Source of the DNA: Bryobacteraceae bacterium
GTDB taxonomy: Bacteria > Acidobacteriota > Terriglobia > Bryobacterales > Bryobacteraceae
Direction: 5' to 3'
Assembly: GCA_025350445.1 (NCBI GenBank)
Contig: JANXXV010000305.1
Span: forward strand, 1 to 21,050
Length of the DNA stretch: 21,050 nt
The notes beneath the pieces were generated by a model. That model was given only the letters and a program-made list of their open reading frames with translations. It did not search any database and was not told the DNA's origin. The position numbers were made by a program, and so were the translations under genes. Positions 7,645 to 16,151 of this stretch are shown one piece after another; position 1 is the stretch's first letter, and every line of letters starts with the position of its first letter.

Positions 7645-8802
7645 CTATCGCGCCGCATCGAAACTCTTGTCCGGGATCGGCTTAGCCATCTGCCGGCCGT
7701 GGCACTGCTTGGTCCGCGCCAGGTTGGGAAGACAACGCTCGCCCACGCGATTGCAGAAGGGAGAAAGAGCGTCTATCTGGACCTTGAATCGCCGCTTAAC
7801 CGTGAGAAACTTGCTGACGCAACCTTCTATTTGCGGGAGCATGAAGACGATCTTGTAATTCTTGATGAAGTGCAACGCGCGCCGGAGTTGTTCGCCACGC
7901 TGCGCGGGCTGATCGATCAAGGCCGGCGGCGCGGGAAAAAGTCCGGACGATTTCTGCTGCTTGGTTCCGCATCGGTCGATTTATTGCAGCAATCCGAGAC
8001 GCTGGCCGGAAGAATCGCCTATATTGAGCTACCGCCGCTTGACGTGCTTGAGGTGCCGCCCGAGAAGCGCGATCAACTGTGGGTGCGCGGCGGGTTTCCG
8101 GAAAGCTTCCTGGCCATTGACGACTTCCACAGTATGACTTGGCGGCAGGATTTCATCCGCACCTATCTGGAACGTGACATTCCTCAACTGGGTCCGCGCA
8201 TTCCCGCGACCACGCTTCGTCGTTTCTGGACGATGCTGGCGCATGTCCAAGGAGGCCTGTTCAACGCGGCGCAGCTTGCCCGCGGACTTGCGGTGGACGG
8301 GAAGACGGTTGCCCGTTACCTGGACCTTATGGTGGATCTAATGCTGGTGCGGCGGTTGCAGCCCTTTCAGAAGAACATCGGCAAACGCCTGGTTAAATCG
8401 CCGAAGGTTTATGTTCGCGACACCGGCCTTGTCCATGCGCTGTTGAACGTCGGCGACTATGAGGGGCTGCTGGGGCATCCCGTTTCGGGAGGAAGCTGGG
8501 AGGGTTTTGTCATCGAGAACCTGATCGGGGCGGCCCCTCTGCAAACGGTTCCGCTGTTCTACCGCACGGCCGTGGGTGCGGAAGTGGACCTGCTTCTGGA
8601 AATTCCCAAGCATGGATTGTGGGCCATCGAAATCAAACGCGGACTCTCGGCGCGTGCTGAGAAAGGATTCTTCATCGCGTGCGAAGATCTCAAGCCGGTC
8701 CGGAGGTTTGTGGTGAACTCAGGTTCCGAGCGATACCGCATTAATGCGGAGACTGAGGCGATTGGGCTACGTGGCCTGGCCGAAACGCTGGCTGGACTGT
8801 AG
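7642..8802 (+). CDS. AAA ATPase with DUF4143 domain
   Basis: 386 aa. Walker A GPRQVGKT (24-31), Walker B LVILDEVQ (71-78) and a sensor-like strand LLLGSAS (105-111) define an AAA_14-type ATPase domain. Residues about 160-340 match the DUF4143 pattern, including GGFPESFL, a winged-helix-like segment (FNAAQLARGLAVDGKTVARYLDLM) and the late nuclease-like stretch VDLLLEIPKHGLWAIEIKRG. This family is widespread, often solitary and horizontally mobile, and its cellular role is unresolved. The E-x-K in IEIKRG resembles restriction-nuclease folds, but activity is unproven. The start is TTG at 7642: it begins the conserved N-terminus and lies 7 nt after a good -10 box. The gene is transcribed away from the haem-propeller operon and appears monocistronic. 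Confidence 0.88.
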   Translation: MLSRRIETLVRDRLSHLPAVALLGPRQVGKTTLAHAIAEGRKSVYLDLESPLNREKLADATFYLREHEDDLVILDEVQRAPELFATLRGLIDQGRRRGKKSGRFLLLGSASVDLLQQSETLAGRIAYIELPPLDVLEVPPEKRDQLWVRGGFPESFLAIDDFHSMTWRQDFIRTYLERDIPQLGPRIPATTLRRFWTMLAHVQGGLFNAAQLARGLAVDGKTVARYLDLMVDLMLVRRLQPFQKNIGKRLVKSPKVYVRDTGLVHALLNVGDYEGLLGHPVSGGSWEGFVIENLIGAAPLQTVPLFYRTAVGAEVDLLLEIPKHGLWAIEIKRGLSARAEKGFFIACEDLKPVRRFVVNSGSERYRINAETEAIGLRGLAETLAGL

Positions 8803-8816
8803 GGCAGCATCCCGTA

Positions 8817-8845
8817 TTTACTTTGCATAGGGCCGGTGATATGCT
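8817..8845 (+). promoter_or_regulatory. Putative promoter of the bicupin gene
   Basis: TTTACT (8817-8822), a 17-nt spacer and TATGCT (8840-8845) fit a sigma-70 type promoter, four of six matches in each box. It lies in the 74-nt gap after the ATPase stop codon. It would give a leader of roughly 25 nt containing the Shine-Dalgarno GGAAGGA. Confidence 0.4.
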
Positions 8846-8876
8846 TCAGGCGCCAATGAAGGAAGGACCAAAAATT

Positions 8877-9848
8877 ATGAAGCCGATTCTCAAAACCGCG
8901 CTGCTAATTACGGCGTCGTCGAGCCTGTTTTTGACAGGAGTATGGTCGCAGGACGCTGCGCCCGCCCGGCCCGCCGGCCGTGGAAATCAGCCGCCACCCG
9001 CCGTGGTATGGGCGCCGAAATCAGTGAAGCCCACTGGATGGGCCGCGCCGAACAAGCCGCATTGGAAACTAGCTCAATTGCTTGCCGACCATAAAGGGCA
9101 GCCCGGTTGGCGGCAGACGGTGGTGAGCGACGATTATCTGCGCGGTGAGTATATCCAGATGGCGCCGGGCGAAAAGACGCCGCGCCGGTTGCATCCGGAT
9201 ACGCGCGAATGGTGGGTGGTGCAGGACGGACAGATCCGCTTCTCAATTGATGGCCAGGAACCGTTTGTGGCGAAGAAGGGCTTTCTGGTGCAGGTGCCGT
9301 ACCGCACGGTCTACAGCATGGAAACCGTGGGCGACCAACCGTCGCTGCGGTTTGAGGTGAACATCGCGAATGCAAAGACGATGTACCCGGCTGAGGATAA
9401 ACCGCCTCTGCTGGACGGCTTTGAATTCATCAAGACCACGGTAGCGGGGAAGGGCAAGTACGAGGGCGGGAACAAACCGTTCATCGATTTCGCCGCGGTT
9501 GTGGACGGCACGGAAAAGCAGCGCAGGTTTATTGCCGACGACCGCGCGGTGTCGAACATCATTTTTGGCGATGCCGGCAAGCAGCCCCCGGTTGCCGAAG
9601 CGAACAAAGGCCATTTCCATGAGGAATGCGCCGAGTTCTGGTTCATTTTGCTGGGCAAGATGGAATACAAGATGGAAGGCGCGGGGATGATTCTGGCCGA
9701 TCAGGGCGACATTGTTTATGCGCCGAAGATGACGTGGCACCGTCCGCGTTTTGGCGGCGACGGACCCGCTTGCCGGCTGGCGATGAATGGCTATCAGGAC
9801 ATTGGACACATGTTTGAGGCGAAGACGGATTCCAACGGCGGCAAGTAA
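8877..9848 (+). CDS. Secreted bicupin protein
   Basis: 323 aa. A signal peptide (MKPILKTALLITASSSLFL, probably cut after VWSQ) is followed by a Pro-rich stretch and two cupin domains. The first (about 90-165) has only a partial metal set (H106, E111). The second (about 240-310) has the full cupin set H246-x-H248-x4-E253 and H288, so it should bind a metal. Cupins of this kind may be dioxygenases, isomerases or non-enzymatic sensors; the substrate is not evident. The ATG at 8877 has GGAAGGA 9 nt upstream. An in-frame ATG at 8856 would add seven residues before the signal peptide and is less likely. Confidence 0.8.
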   Translation: MKPILKTALLITASSSLFLTGVWSQDAAPARPAGRGNQPPPAVVWAPKSVKPTGWAAPNKPHWKLAQLLADHKGQPGWRQTVVSDDYLRGEYIQMAPGEKTPRRLHPDTREWWVVQDGQIRFSIDGQEPFVAKKGFLVQVPYRTVYSMETVGDQPSLRFEVNIANAKTMYPAEDKPPLLDGFEFIKTTVAGKGKYEGGNKPFIDFAAVVDGTEKQRRFIADDRAVSNIIFGDAGKQPPVAEANKGHFHEECAEFWFILLGKMEYKMEGAGMILADQGDIVYAPKMTWHRPRFGGDGPACRLAMNGYQDIGHMFEAKTDSNGGK

Positions 9849-9888
9849 AGAAAGCGGCAGGCGGTAGGCATCGTCTACACTGCTAGTA

Positions 9889-11121
9889 ATGTCCAAGCTT
9901 CTGAACGCGCGTCTCAGCCTCATGATGTTTCTGAACTACGTGATTTGGGGCGCGTGGTACGTCACGCTGGGAACGTATCTTACGGCGACGTTGAAATTTT
10001 CGGGCACCGAAGCAGGCGCGGTGTTCGGCACCACGGCGTTGGCTTGCATGATCTCCCCATTCTTCGTGGGGCTGATTGCCGACCGGTTCTTCGCTACTGA
10101 AAAAGTGCTGGCCGCGCTGCATCTGATCGGCGCGGTCTTCCTCTACGTGGTATCGCGGGCCACCAGCTTCGGCGCGGTCTACGCACTGCTGCTGCTCTAT
10201 TGCCTTTGTTACTTTCCCACCATCGCGCTAACCAATTCGCTGACGCTACGACAGGTGAGGAACAGCGGCAGTGAGTTTCCGCTGATCCGTGTTTTCGCCA
10301 CGATCGGGTGGATAGCGATTGGGCAGACTATCGGGCGGCTGGGCATCGAGACTTCAGCCACGCCATTTCTGCTGGCTGCGGGCGCTTCCGTAGTGATGGC
10401 GATTTATAGTTTGACGCTACCGCATACGCCTCCGGCCGGCAGAGGACAACCGGTTACGGTGAGCAGCCTGTTGGGGCTGGATGCGCTGGCGATGTTGAAG
10501 CGACCGTCTTTTCTGATTTTCGTTGTCGCGTCGGTGCTGGCGTGCATTCCGCTCACCTTCTATTTCTCATTCACCAACGCGTTCCTCAATGAAGCGGGGG
10601 TGGTGAACGCAGCGGGCAAGATGACGCTGGGGCAGGTATCGGAAGTAGTGATGATGTTGCTGATGCCGGTGATCTTCCGGCGGGTCAGCGTGAAGGTGAT
10701 TTTGATGCTGGGGTTGCTGGCGTGGTCGGTTCGCTACGGCCTGCTTGCTTACGGAAATCCGGGTGCGGGGATGTGGATGTTCTATGTGGCCATCCTGCTA
10801 CATGGCATCTGCTATGACTTCTTCTTTATGACCGGACAGTTGTATACAGACCAGGAAGCACCGGCGCATCTTCGAGGCACGGCGCAGGGGCTGATCACTT
10901 TTCTGACCTACGGCGTGGGCATGTTCATCGGATCGCTGCTTTCGGGCGGGGCGGTGGATTACTTTACGACGACGGTGGGAACGACGGTGACACGGAACTG
11001 GAACGGATTCTGGATGAGCTCCGCGTTGAGCGCGTTCGTGATCTTACTGCTGATAACCGTGTTCTTCCGAAGCAATTCCAAAATTCAAACGGACGGCCTT
11101 CCAGCGGTGGCGGGAGACTAA
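9889..11121 (+). CDS. MFS transporter, nucleoside:H+ symporter-like
   Basis: 410 aa with about 12 membrane helices. The opening MSKLLNARLSLMMFLNYVIW, then GAWYVTLGTYL, and the mid-protein and late motifs (GLIADRFFATEKVLAALH, DFFFMTGQLYTDQEAP, LRGTAQGLITFLTYGVGMFI) match the NupG/XapB nucleoside permease family. The predicted role is proton-driven uptake of nucleosides or related compounds across the inner membrane. A -10-like TACACT (9876-9881) lies 7 nt before the ATG with no Shine-Dalgarno, which suggests a leaderless start, though the -35 is poor. Its stop overlaps the beta-lactamase start (TAATG), so the two are co-translated. An uptake role connected to cell-wall fragments, as for AmpG, cannot be excluded, but sequence similarity favours nucleoside permeases. 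Confidence 0.85.
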   Translation: MSKLLNARLSLMMFLNYVIWGAWYVTLGTYLTATLKFSGTEAGAVFGTTALACMISPFFVGLIADRFFATEKVLAALHLIGAVFLYVVSRATSFGAVYALLLLYCLCYFPTIALTNSLTLRQVRNSGSEFPLIRVFATIGWIAIGQTIGRLGIETSATPFLLAAGASVVMAIYSLTLPHTPPAGRGQPVTVSSLLGLDALAMLKRPSFLIFVVASVLACIPLTFYFSFTNAFLNEAGVVNAAGKMTLGQVSEVVMMLLMPVIFRRVSVKVILMLGLLAWSVRYGLLAYGNPGAGMWMFYVAILLHGICYDFFFMTGQLYTDQEAPAHLRGTAQGLITFLTYGVGMFIGSLLSGGAVDYFTTTVGTTVTRNWNGFWMSSALSAFVILLLITVFFRSNSKIQTDGLPAVAGD

Positions 11122-12098
11122 TGCGAATGGGAGTACGTTTCTCTATTTTCATTTTGGCCAGTTCGCTTTGGGGCGGAGTTCTGGACAAGGAAGCTTTGAA
11201 GTCTGAGTTCGCGCGGTCGACCACCGGTTTCGAAGGCCGTGCGGGCATCTGCGCGCAGGATCAATCGGGCGTGGTCTGCACGAATGGGGACCAGCGGTTT
11301 TCAATCCAAAGCGTGATGAAGATGCTTGTGGGCATGGCGGTGATGGATGCCGTGGACCATGGGCGGATGCGGTTGGATGAGCGGGTGATCGTCCACAAAA
11401 AAGATCTCAGCCTCTCTGTGCAGCCGATCGCGAAAATGGTTACCGGCCAGGGGTACCCGACGACTGTGGGTGACTTGGTGCGGCGGGGGATTGTGGACAG
11501 CGATAGCGCGGCGGCGGACATCCTGGTGGAGAAGTTGGGAGGTCCGAAAGCGGTGCAGGGCTTTCTAGATCGGAAGTCCGTTACCGGCGTTCGATTGGAC
11601 CGTGATGAGAAACACTTGCAGACGGAGATCTCCGGGTTGGAGTGGCGTCCGGAGTTTGTGAATCCGGCATTGCTAGACGCGGCGATTGCGGCGGTTCCGG
11701 AAGCACGGAAGGATGCTGCCTACAAGAAGTATCAGACCGACGTGCGCGATACTGCCACGCCTAGAGGAATGGCAGCGCTGCTGTTTTCTCTGGTGGAAGG
11801 GAAGCTGCTTTCGCGGGCTTCTTCGGACCACTTACTGAAAGTGATGACGGAGACCGCGACGGGCCCGGACCGATTGAAGGCCGGCGTCTCCGGCGGTTGG
11901 GTGCTTGCACACAAGACCGGGACGAGCGGTTCATGGAAGGGCGTAGCCGCGGCGACGAACGATGTGGGAGTGCTGACGGCTCCCGATGGCGGAAAGGTGT
12001 CAATTGTGGTGTTCATCGGCGACTCGCGGGAATCCGCGGACAAGCGGGCGGCGTTGATGGCGAGTGCGGCGCGGAGCGTCATCTCGCATTACAGGTAG
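11121..12098 (+). CDS. Class A beta-lactamase with enlarged omega loop
   Basis: 325 aa with an N-terminal signal peptide (about 1-19). Class A motifs are present: S64-x-x-K67 (SVMK, Ambler S70/K73), S127-D-S129 (SDN replaced by SDS), E163 in DEKHLQ (Ambler E166; N170 replaced by Q167) and K265-T-G267 (Ambler 234-236), followed by a TNDVGV strand. Anchors R161 and D210 correspond to the R164-D179 salt bridge, but 47 positions separate E163 from D210 where TEM-type enzymes have 13, so the loop carries about 34 extra residues. It should hydrolyse beta-lactams in the periplasm or act as a related serine hydrolase; the altered motifs make the spectrum unpredictable. The start overlaps the MFS stop by one base and a GGGAG Shine-Dalgarno lies just upstream. 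Confidence 0.88.
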   Translation: MRMGVRFSIFILASSLWGGVLDKEALKSEFARSTTGFEGRAGICAQDQSGVVCTNGDQRFSIQSVMKMLVGMAVMDAVDHGRMRLDERVIVHKKDLSLSVQPIAKMVTGQGYPTTVGDLVRRGIVDSDSAAADILVEKLGGPKAVQGFLDRKSVTGVRLDRDEKHLQTEISGLEWRPEFVNPALLDAAIAAVPEARKDAAYKKYQTDVRDTATPRGMAALLFSLVEGKLLSRASSDHLLKVMTETATGPDRLKAGVSGGWVLAHKTGTSGSWKGVAAATNDVGVLTAPDGGKVSIVVFIGDSRESADKRAALMASAARSVISHYR

Positions 12099-12124
12099 AA
12101 GAAGTTATCTGGCACAATGGTGAT

Positions 12125-12688
12125 TTGGCGGACCCATTCGATTCCACCGCTTACGGCGGCGACGTAGCATCCCTGTTGGCTTTAGACCAGGACGGTGCCC
12201 GCATGGCTCCGCTGGCCGAAGGAACGTGTTCCAGTTTAGAAGCCCGGCGCAGATTGGCGGCGACATCGGCACGCGATCTTTTCCCGGCGAGTTGGAGTCC
12301 GGCGGGCGCGTTGAGCGGCCTGTGGCTTTACTTCTCCTGCTTTGACGAATGCCACGCGCTTTGTCAGGATCTGGAAACGCCGGAGGGTAGTTTCTGGCAC
12401 GGCATTCTGCATCTTCAGGAGCCCGATGCCGGCAACGCAGCGTATTGGTTCCGGCGTGTGGGTGCGCATCCGATTTTTCCGCAAATCAACGCCGCGGCGG
12501 CGGAGATTCTTTCGCGTTACGCCGTTTCGCTGAAATTGAAAGACCACTGGGACGCGGTGGCGTTTATCGATTTTTGTGAAGAAGCGCGACGCGAGCCTGG
12601 CTCCGATTCCGAGAAAGCGGCACTGGAAATCCAACGCGCGGAATGGCAGATCTTGTTCGATTACTGCGCGAGGCCGCATCAACAATGA
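12125..12688 (+). CDS. Uncharacterised 187-aa protein coupled to a zinc dehydrogenase
   Basis: No domain is recognised with confidence. The protein is soluble, rich in Trp/Cys/His and mostly helical. A central segment, LYFSCFDECHALCQDLETPE followed by GSFWHGILHLQEPDAGNAAY, looks conserved and functional: clustered Cys and His (FWHGILHLQEPD) could bind a metal. The stop codon overlaps the dehydrogenase ATG as ATGA (12685-12688). The start is uncertain: no ATG or GTG exists upstream in this frame after the beta-lactamase stop, so TTG at 12125 was chosen. It lies 6 nt after a -10-like CACAAT (12113-12118) with a weak TTACAG (12089-12094) 18 nt before that. A later ATG at codon 28 would remove the DPFDSTAYGGD opening. 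Coupling suggests a shared pathway with the dehydrogenase. Confidence 0.65.
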   Translation: MADPFDSTAYGGDVASLLALDQDGARMAPLAEGTCSSLEARRRLAATSARDLFPASWSPAGALSGLWLYFSCFDECHALCQDLETPEGSFWHGILHLQEPDAGNAAYWFRRVGAHPIFPQINAAAAEILSRYAVSLKLKDHWDAVAFIDFCEEARREPGSDSEKAALEIQRAEWQILFDYCARPHQQ

Positions 12689-13785
12689 ATAAAGTTCGCG
12701 CCGCGGTTTTGACTGCGTTCGAGAAGCCTCTGGAAATTCGCGAATATGATTTGCCGGCGTTGCTGGCGCACGGCGAAGCATTGGTCCGGGTGGAGATGGC
12801 CGGCATTTGCGGAACGGACGTCCATCTCTGGCTGGGTCAGCTTGCCATTCCATTGCCGGTTATCATGGGCCACGAAACGGTGGGCCGGGTGGAGGCGATG
12901 GGAGCGGGTCTTGAAAAAGACTGGCGCGGAAATCCGCTGCGGCTTGGCGACCGGGTCTGCTGGGCTAGTTCCATCGCTTGCGGGGAGTGCTTCTATTGCC
13001 GTGTGAAGAATCAGCCGACACGCTGCTTGACGCGCAAGGCCTACGGCATTTCCTATTGCGCTTCCGATTCGCCGCATCTGCGCGGCGGATACGCGGAGAA
13101 AATTCTGCTGCGGGCTCACACCGCGATTTTTCGCATTCCGGATTCGCTGAGTACAGAAGCCGTAGTGGGCGCGGGGTGCGCACTCACAACGGCGATTCAC
13201 GGCATGGAACGTGCCCCGGTTAGCTGGGGCGATGTTGTGGTGATACAGGGAACCGGGCCCGTGGGTCTGGCTGCGCTTGCGGTGTCGATTCAGGCGGGCG
13301 CTACGAAGACGATTGCGATTGGGGGCCCGCCGCACCGCTTGCAACTGGCGCGTGAATTCGGGGCTAACGTGGTGATTGAAGCCGACGCGGTACCCGATCT
13401 TGCGGAGCGCCGCAAACAAGTGCTGGAGGCCACCGGCGGTCACGGCGCCGATGTGGTGATTGAGTGCGTGGGACATCCGGATGCTGTCAATGAAGGCATT
13501 GAATATTGCCGCGACGGCGCGAAGTTTCTGGTGCTGGGGCAATACGCCAACGCGGGAAATATCTCCTTCAATCCGCACATCATCACGCGGAAGCAGTTGC
13601 AGGTAATTGGATCGTGGGGGTTTGAGCCGCGTCACGTAGACCGCGCGCTGACGCTGCTGGACCTGACGAAATGGAAAGATCGCTTTGCGCGGCAGGTGAC
13701 GCACCGTTTTCCGCTTGACAAGGCCAATGAAGCGTTGATGATGGCCCGAAGCTGGGGTTGCGGCAAGACCGTGATCGTCCCATAA
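12685..13785 (+). CDS. Zinc-dependent alcohol dehydrogenase (MDR superfamily)
   Basis: 366 aa. Catalytic zinc ligands are C42 (GICGTD), H63-E64 (GHE) and probably C165 (GAGCALTTA). A structural zinc lobe has C99, C102, C105 and C114 in the standard spacing. The Rossmann fingerprint GTGPVG lies at 189-194, followed by an NAD(P)-domain with VVIECVGHPDAV. It should oxidise a secondary alcohol or polyol, or reduce the ketone. The extended loop between GHE and the structural lobe (GLEKDWRGNPLRLGDRVCW) recalls the TM0436-like subgroup, whose substrates are unknown. The ATG at 12685 overlaps the preceding stop; an in-frame ATG 42 nt earlier lies inside that gene and adds residues outside the fold. 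Confidence 0.9.
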   Translation: MNKVRAAVLTAFEKPLEIREYDLPALLAHGEALVRVEMAGICGTDVHLWLGQLAIPLPVIMGHETVGRVEAMGAGLEKDWRGNPLRLGDRVCWASSIACGECFYCRVKNQPTRCLTRKAYGISYCASDSPHLRGGYAEKILLRAHTAIFRIPDSLSTEAVVGAGCALTTAIHGMERAPVSWGDVVVIQGTGPVGLAALAVSIQAGATKTIAIGGPPHRLQLAREFGANVVIEADAVPDLAERRKQVLEATGGHGADVVIECVGHPDAVNEGIEYCRDGAKFLVLGQYANAGNISFNPHIITRKQLQVIGSWGFEPRHVDRALTLLDLTKWKDRFARQVTHRFPLDKANEALMMARSWGCGKTVIVP

Positions 13786-13797
13786 CCGGAGAATGAA

Positions 13798-15006
13798 TTG
13801 CTGAAACGGTTGTTGCTGATTCTTGTTCCCGTTGCCATTCTGGCTGCCTGGTTGATTTCGCGCCGTGGCGACGTCCCGCAGGTTTCCTTCGCACGCGTAT
13901 CGCGTGAAACTCTGATCAGCACATTAAACACAAATGGGAAAGTGGAGCCTATTGAGTGGACCGCGGTGCGTTCGGAAACCGCGGGCGCCGTGGACAAAGT
14001 GAATGTGGTGAAAGGGCAGGCCGTGGCCAGGGGACAATTGCTGGTCGAACTCGACGCCGGACAGATGCGCGGCGAACTAGCCAGCGCGCAAGCGAAGATC
14101 GCACAGGCTAATGCGGAGCGCCAGGTTTTGTCCACCGGCGGGCGGTCCACTGAGATTGCCGAAATAGAAAGCGGCCTTGCCGCTGTGCGCGCGAGCCTGG
14201 TGAATGCGCGGCGGGAGCTGGAGGCGACCGGGCGTTTGGTAGCCAAGCAGGCGGCCACCAGCAGTGAACTGAATACCGCGCGCGAGGCGGTGCAGAAATT
14301 GGAACTGCAAATTCAGTCTTACGATCGCCGCCGCAGTGCATTAGTGGCGCCGACGGATCGGACCATTGCCGATGCGCGCGTGCGCGATATGCAGGCACTG
14401 GCGGACGCCGCCAGCCGGCGCATTGAACTAAGCCAGATTCGCAGTCCGCTGGCCGGCATTCTCTATCAGTTTGATATCCGCACGGGCGCGTACATGAATC
14501 CCGGCGACTTGGTGGGAAGTGTAGGGCGTCTGGACAAGGTCCGCGTGATTGTCTATGTCGATGAGCCGGATTTGGGGCGGGTTTCCAGAGGCATGGCCGT
14601 CGCTATATCCTGGGATGCGCTTCCGGGCCGCCACTGGAAGGGAGTGGTAGAGAAGACGCCGGCGCAGGTAGTGCCCTTAGGCACGCGGCAAGTGGGAGAG
14701 GTGAATTGCATCATCGACAATCCGGAAGCCACGCTGATTCCCGGAACGAACATCAACGCCGAGATCGTCTCGCAGGTGGTGGAGAATGCGCTTACCATTC
14801 CCAAGGAAGTGATGCGCAGGGAAGGCACGCAAACCGGCGTGTTCAAGCTGCAGGGCGACCGCATCGTATGGCAGCCTGTGAAGACCGGAGCCACCAGCGT
14901 GAATCGCGTTCAGGTTCTGGAGGGATTGAACGACACGGATGCAGTGGCTTTGCCGCTGGACAAGCAGATGACCAGCAATGAGCAGGTGAAGCCGATTTTC
15001 CCCTGA
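13798..15006 (+). CDS. HlyD/RND-type periplasmic adaptor, no partner in view
   Basis: 402 aa. A membrane anchor (about 2-22) precedes a barrel-sandwich/lipoyl half (about 45-85: GKVEPIEWTAVRSETAGAV, KVNVVKGQAVARGQLLVELD). A coiled-coil hairpin spans about 88-215, followed by the second lipoyl half (IRSPLAGILYQFDIRTGAYM) and beta-barrel and membrane-proximal domains. It resembles MacA-like adaptors that bridge an inner-membrane pump and an outer-membrane channel. The start is TTG at 13798 with GGAG 6 nt upstream; the nearby ATG runs into a stop after two codons. It begins 12 nt after the dehydrogenase stop and ends 5 nt from the convergent ABC permease gene, with no terminator visible. No pump or channel gene lies on this strand, so the partner is elsewhere or is the exporter encoded opposite. 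Confidence 0.85.
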   Translation: MLKRLLLILVPVAILAAWLISRRGDVPQVSFARVSRETLISTLNTNGKVEPIEWTAVRSETAGAVDKVNVVKGQAVARGQLLVELDAGQMRGELASAQAKIAQANAERQVLSTGGRSTEIAEIESGLAAVRASLVNARRELEATGRLVAKQAATSSELNTAREAVQKLELQIQSYDRRRSALVAPTDRTIADARVRDMQALADAASRRIELSQIRSPLAGILYQFDIRTGAYMNPGDLVGSVGRLDKVRVIVYVDEPDLGRVSRGMAVAISWDALPGRHWKGVVEKTPAQVVPLGTRQVGEVNCIIDNPEATLIPGTNINAEIVSQVVENALTIPKEVMRREGTQTGVFKLQGDRIVWQPVKTGATSVNRVQVLEGLNDTDAVALPLDKQMTSNEQVKPIFP

Positions 15007-15011
15007 TCGCT

Positions 15012-16151
15012 TTATTGCGCTCCGCTACGGACGAACTGGAGTGCCGCCAACACGATCGCCGCCGTTCCCATTCCCAGCAGCACCAGCGCATCCGGCCACA
15101 GATCGCCGATGCCCGCGCCGCGAAGGATGATGCCGCGCAGAATCGCGATGAAGTAGGTGGCGGGCATCACGTGGCTGATCCACTGAAACAACGGCGGCAT
15201 ATTGTCGATCAGGAACATGTAGCCGGAGAGAAACACCGAGGGCAGCAGAGTTCCCATGGCCATTTGAAAGGCTTCCGTCTGCGTCTTGGCCTTGGTGGAG
15301 ATAAGCAGGCCAATCCCAAGGATGGTAAGCAGAAACGGCAACGCGAATAGCAGCAACAGCAGCAGGCTGCCATGAATCGGGACCTGAAACACTACCCGCA
15401 TCAACGTCAGAATTGTGCAGAGTTCCAGAAAGCCCAGCAGCCCGTATGGCGTCATCTTTCCTACCATCAGCCCCAGAGGTTTCACCGGGGTAAGCGCCAG
15501 TTGTTCCAGCGTTCCTTTCTCGCGCTCGCGGACGATGGAGAACGCCACCAGCATGATGATCATCGCCTGCAACACAATGGCGATCATGCCCGGCACGAAG
15601 AAATTCGCCGATCGCGTGGACGGATTGAACAGCACGGTGTGCCGCACCTCGATTGGCATTGCCGCTGGGCTGCCGCCCGAAAGCCGCCGCAGCGATTCCT
15701 GCAGCATGATGCCGCTGGAAACATTTACGGCATAACTTGTTACGGTGGAATCGGAGCCGTCAATCAGCAGCAACACGGTGGCCTGCCGGCCATTCTGCAA
15801 GCGGCGTGAGAAATCGACCGGGATCTTTATGCCGGCCTTCGCTTTGCCTGAGACAATCGCCTTCCGCAGGTCGCTATCGGATTGCGCGACGTTGTTCATG
15901 TTGAAGGCATCGGAATTGGTGAACATATCGAGCAACTGACGGCTCTCTTGCGTCCGTGCTTCATCCAAAACGATCGTAGGAATCTGCCGGATGTTCGTAT
16001 CGATGGCAAATCCGAAAAGCAAGAGCTGCATGATGGGAAGGAACAGTGCGAAGAAGAGCGTGGCCGGATCGCGCGAGATGTGCGTGAACTCTTTACGGCA
16101 CACAGGCCAGGCGCCGGAGAACGGATTGCTTTTGCGTCTCGCCAGTGTCAT
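15012..16151 (-). CDS. ABC-2 type exporter permease (YbhR/YbhS-like)
   Basis: 379 aa. One N-terminal helix (about 31-50, [20 protein letters not shown]) is followed by a large extracytoplasmic domain (about 50-195) and five helices in the C-terminal half, with the family motif [18 protein letters not shown]. This is the ABC2_membrane_3 plan of YbhR/YbhS/YhhJ drug exporters. A dimer of this single permease with the neighbouring ATPase would form the pump. The ATG at 16149-16151 overlaps the ATPase stop (ATGA); the frame is open further upstream, but that extension is low-complexity Arg/Pro-rich sequence lying inside the ATPase gene. Confidence 0.9.
   Translation of the reverse strand: MTLARRKSNPFSGAWPVCRKEFTHISRDPATLFFALFLPIMQLLLFGFAIDTNIRQIPTIVLDEARTQESRQLLDMFTNSDAFNMNNVAQSDSDLRKAIVSGKAKAGIKIPVDFSRRLQNGRQATVLLLIDGSDSTVTSYAVNVSSGIMLQESLRRLSGGSPAAMPIEVRHTVLFNPSTRSANFFVPGMIAIVLQAMIIMLVAFSIVREREKGTLEQLALTPVKPLGLMVGKMTPYGLLGFLELCTILTLMRVVFQVPIHGSLLLLLLFALPFLLTILGIGLLISTKAKTQTEAFQMAMGTLLPSVFLSGYMFLIDNMPPLFQWISHVMPATYFIAILRGIILRGAGIGDLWPDALVLLGMGTAAIVLAALQFVRSGAQ

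Noticed and set aside
9243..9923. Minus-strand open frame of 226 codons across the bicupin/MFS junction
   Set aside because: It overlaps two well-supported plus-strand genes and its product shows no family features.
11897..12124. N-terminal extension of the 187-aa protein into the beta-lactamase gene
   Set aside because: It would overlap about 200 nt of the beta-lactamase, including its conserved C-terminal strand, and the added sequence looks non-coding in that frame.
12679..13704. Minus-strand open frame of 341 codons opposite the zinc dehydrogenase
   Set aside because: The sense strand carries all zinc ligands and the Rossmann motif; the antisense product has no domain and no ribosome site.
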